In this document: positions 8,755 through 18,278 of the stretch, piece by piece
Layout: each line of letters starts with the position of its first letter
Numbering within the stretch: position 1 is the first letter of the stretch
DNA from: a candidate division KSB1 bacterium
Lineage (GTDB): Bacteria > Zhuqueibacterota > Zhuqueibacteria > Zhuqueibacterales > Zhuqueibacteraceae
Assembly (NCBI GenBank): GCA_034506255.1
Contig: JAPDPX010000008.1
Coordinates: 124,001-188,000 of the forward strand
DNA: 64,000 bases
Direction: 5' to 3'
Position numbers and translations under genes: made by a program
Notes under the pieces: generated by a model
Database searches by the model: none
What the model was told of the DNA's origin: nothing
What the model saw: the letters and a program-made list of their open reading frames with translations, nothing else

Positions 8755-9834
8755 TCAGGTGTTCTTTTTCCAGGTGGGATGGGTGATGTTATGGTAGTTG
8801 ATTTTGTAATTCAGCGCGCGCGGTGAGATGCCGAGCAGTTGGGCGGCATCCTTCTGCACCCAGTTGCGCAGTTCCAGGGCGCGCAGAATCGCCTCCTTCT
8901 CGATGACTTCAAGGTTGAGCGTGTCGAGCGAGAGCAAATCGCCGTCATTGGTGCGGCGCCGGTCCTTGCCGCCGGCGGCGAAGTAATCCTTGCCCGCCAT
9001 TGACAAGTCCTTGGGCTTGATCTCTTCATTCTCCTCCGAGACCAGCACGGCCCGTTCGACCAGATTTTTCAGCTCGCGAATGTTGCCCGGCCAGGAATGG
9101 TTGGTGAGCAGCTCCATGGTCTCGGCGGAAAAACCCTTGGTCTTCTTGCGAATCTCGCGGGAGAATTTGCGGCGGAAGAACTCGGCGATCAGGGGAATGT
9201 CTTCGCGCCGCTTGCGCAGCGGTGGAATGTGCAGCGTCACCACATTGAGACGGTAGTACAAATCGGCGCGAAAGTTGCCCATCTCGATCTCAGTCCACAA
9301 ATCTTTGTTGGTGGCTGCGATCACGCGCACATCCACCTCGATGGGACGATTGCCGCCCAGGCGGGTGAAGGTCTGATCCTGCAGCACCCGCAGAATCTTC
9401 GCCTGGGTCGAGAGGTGCATGTCGCCGATCTCGTCAAGAAAGAGCGTGCCCTCGTGTGATTGCTCAAACTTGCCGATGCGGGTTTGATACGCCCCGGTGA
9501 AGGCGCCCTTCTCGTGGCCAAACAGCTCACTCTCCAGCAGATTCTCGGGCAGCGCTGCGCAATTCACTTTGACATACGGCTTGGAAGCGCGATGGCTGAT
9601 GAATTGAATCAAGCCGGCGATCAGCTCCTTGCCGGTGCCGGTTTCGCCCTGAATCAAAATGGTGGCATTGCTTTTGGCCACTTTCTTGATCAGTGAAAAA
9701 ATCTCCTTGATTTCGGGACTGCGACTGACCAGGGGGTAATGATAGTCGAAGCCGAAATTCTTGCCCCACGAACTCTCCCCGTCCGGTGGCATGCTTTCCA
9801 CCAGCTCCAAGTCCTTAACCTCTACTTCTGTCAC
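8755..9834 (-). CDS. Sigma-54-dependent transcriptional activator (AAA+ and Fis-type HTH)
   Basis: An enhancer-binding protein of the NtrC class that remodels sigma-54 RNA polymerase by ATP hydrolysis. Visible motifs are Walker A GETGTGKE, the sigma-54 contact loop GAFTGA, Walker B LFLDEIGDM, sensor motifs around VIAATNKDL and LRKRREDIP, and HSWPGNIRELKN. A C-terminal Fis-like helix-turn-helix (LELRNWVQKDAAQLLGISP) is also present. There is no receiver, GAF or PAS domain: the N-terminus is only about 35 residues, so the protein must be controlled by partners, level or an unrecognised signal. I chose the GTG at 9832-9834 because GGTGAG lies six bases upstream; the frame stays open to a GTG at 9948. 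Targets are unknown. Confidence 0.85.
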   Translation of the reverse strand: MTEVEVKDLELVESMPPDGESSWGKNFGFDYHYPLVSRSPEIKEIFSLIKKVAKSNATILIQGETGTGKELIAGLIQFISHRASKPYVKVNCAALPENLLESELFGHEKGAFTGAYQTRIGKFEQSHEGTLFLDEIGDMHLSTQAKILRVLQDQTFTRLGGNRPIEVDVRVIAATNKDLWTEIEMGNFRADLYYRLNVVTLHIPPLRKRREDIPLIAEFFRRKFSREIRKKTKGFSAETMELLTNHSWPGNIRELKNLVERAVLVSEENEEIKPKDLSMAGKDYFAAGGKDRRRTNDGDLLSLDTLNLEVIEKEAILRALELRNWVQKDAAQLLGISPRALNYKINYHNITHPTWKKNT

Positions 9835-10551
9835 GATGCTCTCACCCGCTGTTTTGGCGCCGGCTGCCTCCATCCTTGCGAGACAACTGGCTTCCCTTCC
9901 GCCGTGCTTTGTCATGCCAAAGCAGGCAAGATCATGACGTTCGACCACCTTGTCGAACGATGCGATCAGTTACACTTATGGGTTGAGTTGGAGGGGAGTG
10001 AACTACCGATTGGCCGTGAACGATTGTGCTGATCGGAGCACTCGCATGCGACTCTACGCCGGATCGTCGCCGCCACCCCATTTATCGCGCAGGTGGGCAG
10101 CGACTACTCGCTTCTGGCAAGCCGCTTACATTTTGGCAATCTCCATACCACCAGGCGTTACGATTGTGTCGCGCGTCTGCACGTCTGACAAACACGGGAG
10201 ATGCCCGGCAAAGGCTGAATAGCCAAACTGTTTTTCAAGAGCTTACAGTTTCGAAATCATTCCAAGTCGCAGCCGCGTGACAAATTTTCGTCTGCTGTGG
10301 CTAGCGCATATCACGTAATTCAAAGCTCTTACATGAACCGACTTCGAACAACTGTTTTGTAATGAGACACTCGAAATTACGATTTTGTACTCAACTTCAA
10401 CCAGTATATATTAGCGCCATCGGCAATCACATGCGGAAATGAAATTGCCACCAGCCGCTCCCTCGGCGATTTCAAAAGTGGAAAGACCGCGCCATGTCGA
10501 TCCCAACCGCCTGCCACGCTCGTAAGAACCCCTTCCGTCGTCAAAGTGAAA
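9835..10551. other. Intergenic region without recognisable gene
   Basis: About 700 bases between two minus-strand genes, turning AT-rich near 10310-10430. No convincing protein, RNA or repeat was recognised. At 10115-10130 (plus) there is a TGGCA-N7-TTACA string resembling a -24/-12 promoter, but it faces away from both neighbours. Confidence 0.4.
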
Positions 10552-11688
10552 TTACAGGCGCGGCCGCGCCGCGGCAACATACCCCGTCATTTCCAAATAC
10601 CCCCGGCCTGTGATTGGCCTGCCTGCCCGTCCGCCTGTTGCCTCCACATATCCTTCCCAATAGATCACACCGGTGGTGGCGCGCGTGTCCAACTCCTGTC
10701 CCGCCACCGGAGTGGTAACCGTCAACTCATAGTCCTGAAAACGCAGCCTCCATGCAAGGGGATAGTCACCGTCAGACTTTGCACTGCGCCACCAGCCGCC
10801 GGGAGACGCCTGGAATTCCCCGAACGCAATCCGCTCCACGCTGCCCGCCGACCGAATCAAAGCGCCGGCAGAATAACGGGAGAGCGTGCCATCCGCGCGG
10901 CGCAGGCGATAAAGCATGAGCGCGGTGGAGTCGGAAAGATGCAGGCTGAACCAGTCCCACCCTGCCACCTCGCTGGCGTCGACGCCGGTGAAGAATTCAT
11001 GATCCATCCAGCTTACCCCGCTGACCTGCAAGGTGTCGGAGCCCAGGGTCAACCGCCCTTCGGTGTGCAGCATGGGCAGGGAGTAATAAAATGAAGCTTC
11101 GCCCGGTTGCGGACCCTTTTGCGACAAGCCGCCATTGCCCTGCAAAACCGGCGGCAGGGTCGGTTCCAGCCTGAAGGCAATGCTGCCGAAACTGCTGGCT
11201 GCCCGCACATGCAGGTGGTGGCGGACCTGCCACGCCGACCAGTCCCCCACAAACACCTGCAGCGAATCTTGGCTCGCGCCGGCAAGCTGCAGGGCGGCGC
11301 GCGCGACTCTCTGATCGTAGTGAAAGCGCTGGCGTGCGATGTCGGTGAGGGCGAAGTGGCCAACATAGGCATCGCGGAAAGCCCAGGCGGAGGGCCGGTT
11401 GGCGGCCACCGGCGTGAGCGCATTGCGAAAAATGGTGAAGTGATAGCCGAAGGCCCGGCCATCGGCACTGTGCAGGTTGCCGGTGAAATACCACCATTCC
11501 GTGCGAAACTCCGGATGTTGGCCATGATCACGCGGGAATTGCCAGGCACGCGGCGCGAGCGCCAGCGCGAAAGGGGCGCCGGCCGCCGGGTTTTGCTGCG
11601 AAGACGGACGCGTGGACCGGGCGGTCGAATCAAGCGTCACCGTCCACGCCAGTACTCCCAGGATCGTCAAACAAATGTTCTTCGCCAC
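10552..11688 (-). CDS. CrtC/AttH-like lipocalin-fold protein
   Basis: A 378-residue exported protein of the carotenoid 1,2-hydratase/AttH superfamily (two lipocalin-like barrels). Diagnostic segments are EFRTEWWYFTGNL near residue 72, GYHFTIFRNAL and WMDHEFFTG (around 230), followed by GWDWFSLHLSDSTALMLYRL. Many members are annotated as lipocalin-like or 'iron ABC transporter permease' neighbours and their substrates are unknown; carotenoid hydration is not implied because no carotenoid genes are nearby. The GTG at 11686-11688 starts a good signal sequence (AKNICLTILGVLAWTVTL). A longer reading to 11805 is rejected because it would cross a strong terminator at 11741-11771. Confidence 0.78.
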   Translation of the reverse strand: MAKNICLTILGVLAWTVTLDSTARSTRPSSQQNPAAGAPFALALAPRAWQFPRDHGQHPEFRTEWWYFTGNLHSADGRAFGYHFTIFRNALTPVAANRPSAWAFRDAYVGHFALTDIARQRFHYDQRVARAALQLAGASQDSLQVFVGDWSAWQVRHHLHVRAASSFGSIAFRLEPTLPPVLQGNGGLSQKGPQPGEASFYYSLPMLHTEGRLTLGSDTLQVSGVSWMDHEFFTGVDASEVAGWDWFSLHLSDSTALMLYRLRRADGTLSRYSAGALIRSAGSVERIAFGEFQASPGGWWRSAKSDGDYPLAWRLRFQDYELTVTTPVAGQELDTRATTGVIYWEGYVEATGGRAGRPITGRGYLEMTGYVAAARPRL

Positions 11689-11740
11689 GGCGAAATTGGC
11701 TTTCGTGATGCCGCTTTGCGATCGTGTTTGGCGGTGAGAT

Positions 11741-11771
11741 AAAAAACGCCCGCCCCGTTTGGGAGCGAGCG
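11741..11771 (-). terminator. Intrinsic terminator of the beta-helix protein gene
   Basis: On the minus strand CGCTCGCTCCC pairs with GGGGCGGGCG (two G-T wobbles) around an AAAC loop and is followed by TTTTTT. It lies about 70 bases past the stop codon of the upstream beta-helix gene and fixes the downstream gene's start to its right-hand side. Confidence 0.8.
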
Positions 11772-11841
11772 TTGGAAATATAATCGCCGCAGGCAAGGCT
11801 GTCAAATTCTATTTGGGCAACTGCCTGCCCGCAGAGACCGC

Positions 11842-14800
11842 CTACTTGACCATGATCATCCGCCGGGTCTCGGAGAACAGCGTCCCGCCCGAGGCGTCCT
11901 GCGCCGTCAGGCGATAAAGATAAATGCCCGTGGCCATGGTTTGACCGGTTTGATCACGGCCGTCCCAACTCAGCTCATGCCAGCCTTGCGCCATCTCGCC
12001 GTCCACCAGCGTGCGCACCAGTTGGCCGGTGCTGTTGTAGATGTGCAACTGCACACGGCCCACCTGCGGCAGGGCAAATTTGATGACCGTGCCGGGGTTG
12101 AACGGGTTGGGATAATTCTGCGCCAGCTCGTATTGCGTCACCACCGCGGCCGTCTCTTCCGACTCGCTGTCGTGCGGCTTGGGCAAATCGCCGGGGCCGG
12201 GCAAGGTGCCGGAGGAGAAATGATGCAGGAAAAACACATCCCGTTTCACCTGGATCGCCTTGGCGCACAGGCCGCCGCGGAATTGCGAGTTGTTGGACAG
12301 CACCACGGTCGCGGAGGGGGCATTGATGCTGCCCAGCACATAAGCCTCCTTGCCGATCGTCATGGTGGTGGTTTGCAGCGTGTTGAAGACCACCTTGGTG
12401 CTGCCGGCCTCGCCATCCGGCACGATTTGAATGGCAATGTCCTTGCCGAGTTGCAGGCTGCTCACCACGTTGACGATCACCGGACCGTTGCTGACATCGA
12501 TCTCGATCACCGATTCTTCCCCGACATATTTGAGCTGATTGAGATAATAGTCGCCACTGCTGAGCTTGAGCGTGCTCCAGCCGTTCATGGTGACGACATT
12601 GTAGGAGCCGGGCGCCAGCGTGACGGTGCCATTTTGCGGAACAGTGACGCTGGGGCCGCCGGCCGAATAACTCATCGCGGGGATGGGTTGGGCACTGATG
12701 GCCGCGCCGGAGAGCACCCCATCCAGCACCGTGGAGGTGGCATGAACCGTGACGGTGCCCGCCGCATGTGCATAGCCGTCAATGGTGTTCTCCTTCCCGA
12801 TGTTGATGTTACCCACGGCTGTCAGATTCCCTTCAAACACCGTGGGATCACCGCGCATGAAGTCGATCTTGCCGTTGGAATGAATGTCACCTTTGGAAGG
12901 AACCTGCTTGCTGCGCTCGATGGAGACATAATCGGCGAGGAAAACATAGTTGTGGTACAGCAGACCGCCGCAATTGGCATCGGTGCCCCAGGGGGCAAAG
13001 TTGACCTCCGTGCTCACCGCATCACCGGAACCGGGGCCGCTGCCGCCCGGACCATTGGCCGCCCCCCACCAGTTGCCCACTGCATTAGCCTCAACCCCGG
13101 TGGAATTGTACAGACCGTAGGCGGTGTTGCCGTAGATCTTGTTGCAATCGATGATGTTCGCATTGAGCGTGGCACCGGCGTCTTTGTACAGATAGATGCC
13201 ATACTCCCAGTTGCTGACCGTGTTGCCGGTGGCGGTAAAATTCACCACGTCGCTGCCCAGGGCATCAGCTTCCACGCCGACGCCGCCGGCGCTGCCATCA
13301 CTGTTCACCACATTTTGGTCGAGCAAATACGTGTAGGTCGCCGCCAGTGTGCTGCCGCGGCCACCCTTGCCCAGGCTGGTGCTGGCACTGCCATCCTCGA
13401 AGGGGGAAGGCTGGGTGCGCACCACCGTGCCGGGATCCACCACAATGCCCCAGAACCCCGGCGAGTTGGTGCCCGCGGCGGTGGCGCTGACGCTGTTGCT
13501 CTGGTGCGTGCCGGAGCCGTTGATGTGGTAAATGCCGACCTGATTCTCGCTCAGCGTATTGTCATCGGTGTCGACATTCGAACCGTAAAGCAGCATGCCA
13601 GTCGCGACATAGCTGAACGGCGGATAGGAGTGGCCGCTGACGGTGTTGCGCGTGAGGGTGGCGGTGGCGCCGGCACTCACCTGAATGCCGTTCTGCGCGA
13701 TGAAATTGACCGCGCCCGCGCCGGTCACGGTGTTGTCCTCGATGGTGGCGTTGGAACCGACATTGCTCACCACGATACCGCCCTTCTGATAGCCGGCGAT
13801 CTCGTTGTTGCGAATGGTGGCCGTGCCGCTGGTGGCGAAACTGGCCCGCCCCACCAGAATGCCGATGCCGTTCTGACAGCCGCTGATGGGATTGTCACGA
13901 ATGTCGAGCACTTTGTTGTGGTGAATGTCGGCATGTGCGTTGCCACGCACGAAAATGCCGGCGCCAATGCTGCCGCAACCAGTCGGCCCCGGTCCGCTGA
14001 CGGTGAAGCCGGTGATCTCCGCGCTCACTCCGGCGCCATTCACATCAATGACGGTGGAAGCCGGATTGGAAGCCGCGGGAATTGTCGCCGGCGCCTTGAC
14101 AATGGTCGTCGGGGCGCCCGCACCCAGCAGGTGCAGGGACTTGGTGATCGTGACCTGCTCAACGTAGGTGCCGGACGCCACATGCACATTGCCGCCCACA
14201 TTCACGGTGTTGACCGCATTCTGAATGGTCTTTTTGGCATCCGTGGTGGGGTTGGTGCCGCCATTGGCGTCATTGCCGAGGACGGCATCGACGTAGCAGT
14301 CCGTGGTGCAGGGAGGAGGCAATTCGAAATTGGCGACTTCGACATCGCTGCCCCATTCGAGCTCCACGTTGTCCACGTAACCCAGGAAGGTGGCGCCCCA
14401 ACCCGAACCGACGCCCACATTGACGCCGGTGATGTAAACACCGGGGTTGAGCACATGCGGCACGTCCGCGTCGGCATCATCATCAATCGGAGTGCCCTCT
14501 TCATCGGTATTGGCCATCCATTCCGCCAGGCTGACGTTGTAATCGTCGATGGTGCGGCCCGGCCCGAATGCCCGCATCCAAAAATTGCCGGTAAAAATGT
14601 CCGCGGAATACCAGACGTTGGTGGTGAGGGTACCATAGCCGTTGTACACCGGCTCCCAAATCAACAAACCGCTCTCACCGGTGATGGCATTGTAGTAATA
14701 GAGTCGCAACACCGCCGCGAGATGGCCGCCGGTTGTGCTGCTGGCATCGCGATAAAACTCATACCGCAAAGCCGTCAGATTGCCCAGCGTACGGCCGGGC

Positions 14801-15039
14801 ACCACGCCCCAAATTTTCTCGAAATCCGCCTTGTCCTGGCCGGGCGTGACGGTGTTGGTGGTGAATTTGAGTGAACCCGTGCCGGAACGCGGCTGATCAC
14901 CGGTAATCGCCACCGTCGCGTCCGCTCTCACGTTCGCCGGCCCCCAGCCATTGAGATTGACGGGGGTTACGATTTGCGCGTAGGCAGACAAGGTCACCGC
15001 GCAGGCTAAACCGACCGACAAAACAAATACCTTCTTCAT
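11842..15039 (-). CDS. Exported parallel beta-helix protein with C-terminal sorting domain
   Basis: A 1065-residue secreted protein. A clear signal peptide (MKKVFVLSVGLACAVTLSAYAQ) precedes a jelly-roll-like N-terminal domain (about 25-235). A DUF1565/NosD-type right-handed beta-helix follows (about 246-690), with the opening CYVDAVLGNDANGGTNP and many N-rich turns such as NNEIAGYQKGGIVV. A third part (about 697-950) is a second, different repetitive beta structure of short G/N/I-rich repeats. The FlgD-like sorting domain starts at YELAQNYPNPFNP (about 966). The fold suits polysaccharide binding or lysis, but no catalytic residues can be assigned. The ATG at 15037-15039 lies six bases after GGAGG; an ATG two codons earlier sits too close to it. 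Confidence 0.85.
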   Translation of the reverse strand: MKKVFVLSVGLACAVTLSAYAQIVTPVNLNGWGPANVRADATVAITGDQPRSGTGSLKFTTNTVTPGQDKADFEKIWGVVPGRTLGNLTALRYEFYRDASSTTGGHLAAVLRLYYYNAITGESGLLIWEPVYNGYGTLTTNVWYSADIFTGNFWMRAFGPGRTIDDYNVSLAEWMANTDEEGTPIDDDADADVPHVLNPGVYITGVNVGVGSGWGATFLGYVDNVELEWGSDVEVANFELPPPCTTDCYVDAVLGNDANGGTNPTTDAKKTIQNAVNTVNVGGNVHVASGTYVEQVTITKSLHLLGAGAPTTIVKAPATIPAASNPASTVIDVNGAGVSAEITGFTVSGPGPTGCGSIGAGIFVRGNAHADIHHNKVLDIRDNPISGCQNGIGILVGRASFATSGTATIRNNEIAGYQKGGIVVSNVGSNATIEDNTVTGAGAVNFIAQNGIQVSAGATATLTRNTVSGHSYPPFSYVATGMLLYGSNVDTDDNTLSENQVGIYHINGSGTHQSNSVSATAAGTNSPGFWGIVVDPGTVVRTQPSPFEDGSASTSLGKGGRGSTLAATYTYLLDQNVVNSDGSAGGVGVEADALGSDVVNFTATGNTVSNWEYGIYLYKDAGATLNANIIDCNKIYGNTAYGLYNSTGVEANAVGNWWGAANGPGGSGPGSGDAVSTEVNFAPWGTDANCGGLLYHNYVFLADYVSIERSKQVPSKGDIHSNGKIDFMRGDPTVFEGNLTAVGNINIGKENTIDGYAHAAGTVTVHATSTVLDGVLSGAAISAQPIPAMSYSAGGPSVTVPQNGTVTLAPGSYNVVTMNGWSTLKLSSGDYYLNQLKYVGEESVIEIDVSNGPVIVNVVSSLQLGKDIAIQIVPDGEAGSTKVVFNTLQTTTMTIGKEAYVLGSINAPSATVVLSNNSQFRGGLCAKAIQVKRDVFFLHHFSSGTLPGPGDLPKPHDSESEETAAVVTQYELAQNYPNPFNPGTVIKFALPQVGRVQLHIYNSTGQLVRTLVDGEMAQGWHELSWDGRDQTGQTMATGIYLYRLTAQDASGGTLFSETRRMIMVK

Positions 15040-15982
15040 GGTCATCCTCCAGCATAAAGCCGTTGAAATAGACAGAACCCCGAGGACCCCAGCAGTCAAA
15101 ACAACTGCCCGACAATCTCTGTCGTTTGCGGCTTCTTTTGTCGCAATCAGTATTCAACTTGGTCGGGAATTCGCCGAGGTTCGACCTGTGACATTAAAAC
15201 ACTGCCCGGTTTAAGAGGAACTGGTATCACCTCCTTCAGTAAATTGTCCGAACCATTGCCCATTGGCCGGGACATGCCCCTGCCGAAAGGAAATGGCCGG
15301 CAATGCCTCCCCTTGGCCGCGGAACCGCGGCCCTCACATCACGATTTGCCCAGATGACAAGGTGATTCGTCGAGGTTTATGTGACAGCGGGGGATTGTAC
15401 GGTTGCCCCCTCAATTCGCGAAAGAAGGACTGTGGCGCAGCGTTTGAGAGTGGGAATGGCTGCCGCAGCGCATGTTTGTTCTTGAATGCGATGGGTTGCG
15501 GACCGGGGGAAGCAGCTTTGCCATCCCCTCGTTCTCAAACAGCCCAAAGCCGTCTGTAAACCGTGCTCTTGGTGATATGTTTGATTGGAATCTGGAATGT
15601 GTGAATCACAATGGTGGGAGTACCCTGCCAGGAAAGGCTTTTCCTTGGCGCTTCCACTACAGCCCTTGGTGCGACGCTGGTGCCGGTTGCCTCCACCCCG
15701 GCGTTTCATAATCGGGAAGCCGGCGGCCAACCTCACCTGTCCCTCATCGCGACACCAGAAACTACGGTCATATGCATCCACGTGCGGAGAAAATTCCCCT
15801 TTTAACCAGCGTCAGTCCGGCGGGGCAGGCTTGCGAGCACCTGCTTCGGCAGCGGTTTGCCATTGCAACAAAATTCCCGCGGTCTTGTCGGCGTTGCCAA
15901 CATGAGAGACCCGGCTCAGACGGGGTTGAAACATTTTCAGCCAGACACTCACAGGGCGGTCAGAGCCGCAAGCAAACCCGTC

Positions 15983-16040
15983 AACCGCGAAGCCGCAAGG
16001 AGCGCGAAGCATTCCTTTGTGCTTTTCATGCTTTGCGATC
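15983..16040. repeat. 58-base hairpin-type intergenic element, copy 1
   Basis: The left arm AACCGCGAAGCCGCAAGG is followed by a right arm starting CTTTGTGCTTTTCATG; the arms are imperfectly complementary. It is of the 'GCGAAG ... CTTTG' type of palindrome common between genes in many bacteria. Confidence 0.5.
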
Positions 16041-16325
16041 GATCATGCGTTGCGATTACTCATCATTCGCTGTATGCCTTCTTTCATTGGTTTGACGTTC
16101 CAGTTCAAGAAGAACCCAGGATGGCAGGCGCATCATTTCAAGCAGGGCAGTAGTTGGGCTTCGTGTATTTGTAACAGTTTTTGGTACAACCTTCGACGAG
16201 CCGGTCAATGCGGTAGCCGGCAGCAATCTGCCGGCCGTCATATGGAGTCAGTGGCGATCCTTCGCAATCCACTCGTAAACCGCGCTCGCGTAGTTTTCAA
16301 GCATAACTTTGTTGGCAGGTCGACC

Positions 16326-16383
16326 TCAACGCGTGAAGCCAGCCATGCCATTCTCTTTGTGCTCTTGGCGCGCTTGGCGGTTC
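16326..16383. repeat. 58-base hairpin-type intergenic element, copy 2
   Basis: Same layout and length as 15983-16040: a left arm containing AACGCGTGAAGCC and a right arm CTTTGTGCTCTTGGCG ending GGCGGTTC. The start points of the two copies lie 343 bases apart. Confidence 0.5.
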
Positions 16384-16453
16384 AAAAAATCTTCGCGATT
16401 GTGATGGTTTTTCCAGGGCAATATTAAATAAGGCGATTTCCCCGGTTTCCCCC

Positions 16454-18172
16454 TCAAAAAGTATGGGTCAAATCGACGGAGAAAAGCGTGTGGCGTGAAT
16501 CATTCGCCTCCCGCCCCCGGCTGATCTCATTGTCAAAATTCATGATGGCGCCGAGCTGCCAGCGGGGGGCCAGCGTCCAGGAAAGGAAAAACAGCAGCGA
16601 ATGGATGTTGCGGTCGGAATAGGAATTGGAAATGATCAAATTGCTGGAAGTGACGTTTGGATAAGTCCGGATTTCGAAGGCATTGCTGCAGCTCAGGAGA
16701 ATGCCTGAGGTGGTCAGCAAATCCACGCCGAGGGTGAGACCGTGGCTGTAGTAATCTTCAAAAATCAGAAAGCCTTCGCCCGCCGTGGCCGCGGGGCTGC
16801 GCTCGTGCCGGCGCAACAGGAAGAGATAGCCGGCGCTGGCCTGCCAATTCGCCAGCAGCTTGAACTGAAACTGCGGGTTGCAACGCAAGTCAAAAAAGTC
16901 GGGAGTGAATTGATTATCCAGTTCTGCGGGGTATCGCCGCAGAGAGAATTCGCCTTCCAGCCGCAGTGCCGCGGTACGGCCGGTGGCCAGCCGCAGATCG
17001 GCGCGCAGATACTCTTCGCTATGGGTGTTTTCGAAGGTGCTGTCCGACAAGCCGCGCGGGTAGAGGCGCCGGCGCCAGAGATTTTGCAAAAAAAGCGAGG
17101 AGCCGCCGGCGGCGGTGTGGAAGAATGAGCCTTCCAGCCGGTGTTCGAAGTAATTGTATTCATCGAAGGAGAGATGGCTGCGTGTCAGATAGCTGTAGCG
17201 CGCGCGGGCACGCGTGCTGATCCCGGCGGAAAAGACCCCCGCGAGTCCGGTTTCGTTTTGTGAATAGTTGCGCGACAGTTCGTCTTCGCGGGCATAGCGC
17301 CGCATGCGCCATTCATTTTCCAGCTCGAGTTTGACCCGTCGGCTGAGCGTGGCGTGTAGCAGCACCTTGGCGTTGTTTTGCCAGTAACGCAGGTCAAAAT
17401 CGCGCAAATAGCGCGTGGTTTCAAAACGGTTTTCCAGGCGCATCTGCAGTGCCGTGCCCAATGCCTGCTGCCCGCGCAGCTCGATTTCGCCGCTGTTGTA
17501 GTCGCGGCTGAGTTTGAGCAACGCCGACATCAGCAGGGGCACCTGGCTCCCGTTGGAGCGACTCACGCCCAGCCGCAGCCCGCCATAGGGATTGCCCGTG
17601 TTTTGCACAAACAGACTCTCGTCCCGGGCATAGCCGATTTCAAATTCCTGGCGCCAAAAGTCCACGCCTGCCAGTGCCTGCGGCTGCCACCGCCACGCGA
17701 TCTTGTCCTCTTTTCCCCCGGCCTTCTCCTTTGGTTGCCCTTTTGCCTCTTTGGCTGACTGCGCCCTTGCTTTGTTGCCCTTTGGTTTATCAGACTCCGG
17801 GGCAGGAAAGGGAAAGATGAGATCCGCCGCCACCTCCAGCAGCAGCTTGGCGGTTATCCAATCGGCTTGTGCGGCAAAAGATTCGGCATCCCGCAACAGG
17901 CTGCTTACCTGCTTCCGCAGGTCGGCCGTTGCCTCGGGATGATTTCGCATCAGCCAGCGCTGCAAGCGCAACCGGGAGATTTCATAGTCGGCGGCCTCAC
18001 TCCACGCGGCCAGCGCCGAGTCTGCAGCCGAAGTCAGGGTGGAATCTGTCGGGCTTGCTGGGGAATATCCGGTTTGGGCATGTGCCGCGACGCCCGAAAG
18101 TATGCCGGCGGCGCAGCAGGCAGGCAGCAGGATCCAATGGCGAAATCTGTCAGCACAAGGAGGCTGTATCAC
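16454..18172 (-). CDS. Predicted outer-membrane beta-barrel protein
   Basis: A 572-residue exported protein of no family I recognise. After a signal peptide (hydrophobic WILLPACCAAGILSGVAAHA, about 13-32) comes a helical, charged N-terminal region with a lysine-rich linker (KPKGNKARAQSAKEAKGQ, about 130-147). From about 160 onward there are alternating amphipathic strands with many R/Y/F/W residues, ending in the terminal strand TLFSVDLTHTF. A C-terminal phenylalanine is typical of barrels inserted by BamA. The start is a GTG at 18170-18172 with GGAAAG nearby. It lies downstream of RNase HI on the same strand with about 105 bases between. Function unknown. Confidence 0.7.
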   Translation of the reverse strand: MIQPPCADRFRHWILLPACCAAGILSGVAAHAQTGYSPASPTDSTLTSAADSALAAWSEAADYEISRLRLQRWLMRNHPEATADLRKQVSSLLRDAESFAAQADWITAKLLLEVAADLIFPFPAPESDKPKGNKARAQSAKEAKGQPKEKAGGKEDKIAWRWQPQALAGVDFWRQEFEIGYARDESLFVQNTGNPYGGLRLGVSRSNGSQVPLLMSALLKLSRDYNSGEIELRGQQALGTALQMRLENRFETTRYLRDFDLRYWQNNAKVLLHATLSRRVKLELENEWRMRRYAREDELSRNYSQNETGLAGVFSAGISTRARARYSYLTRSHLSFDEYNYFEHRLEGSFFHTAAGGSSLFLQNLWRRRLYPRGLSDSTFENTHSEEYLRADLRLATGRTAALRLEGEFSLRRYPAELDNQFTPDFFDLRCNPQFQFKLLANWQASAGYLFLLRRHERSPAATAGEGFLIFEDYYSHGLTLGVDLLTTSGILLSCSNAFEIRTYPNVTSSNLIISNSYSDRNIHSLLFFLSWTLAPRWQLGAIMNFDNEISRGREANDSRHTLFSVDLTHTF

Positions 18173-18278
18173 GACACATGCTTTCCGCAGACAAGTTCAT
18201 CTTCAGCAAACCGGAAGCCAGAAGGTGACGGCCATAAGCACAGAAGACCCCGGACGAGGGCGCGACGATTTCTGATGA

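Larger units (their letters stand above)
15040..16453. other. Long intergenic region with palindromic elements
   Basis: About 1.4 kb without a credible gene. It holds two 58-base hairpin elements (15983-16040 and 16326-16383). Translations of 15.4-15.8 kb on the minus strand give broken, cysteine- and arginine-rich fragments that I could not assign; they may be remnants of a mobile element but this is unproven. Confidence 0.45.

Noticed and set aside
10115..10130. TGGCA-N7-TTACA, sigma-54 promoter-like string near the sigma-54 activator
   Set aside because: The -12 element is TTAC instead of TTGC and no plus-strand gene follows, so a functional -24/-12 promoter is unlikely.
10377..10580. 67-residue minus-strand frame overlapping the end of the CrtC-like gene
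   Set aside because: No similarity recognised and it overlaps a well-supported gene; may be chance or a very old remnant.
11941..14874. 977-residue plus-strand frame
   Set aside because: Antisense to the beta-helix gene, no signal peptide or known motif; the minus-strand gene has a signal peptide, a Shine-Dalgarno and a terminator.
15377..16012. Possible transposase or helix-turn-helix remnant
   Set aside because: Fragments on the minus strand hint at short HTH-like strings but frames are broken repeatedly and no motif of a known transposase family could be confirmed.
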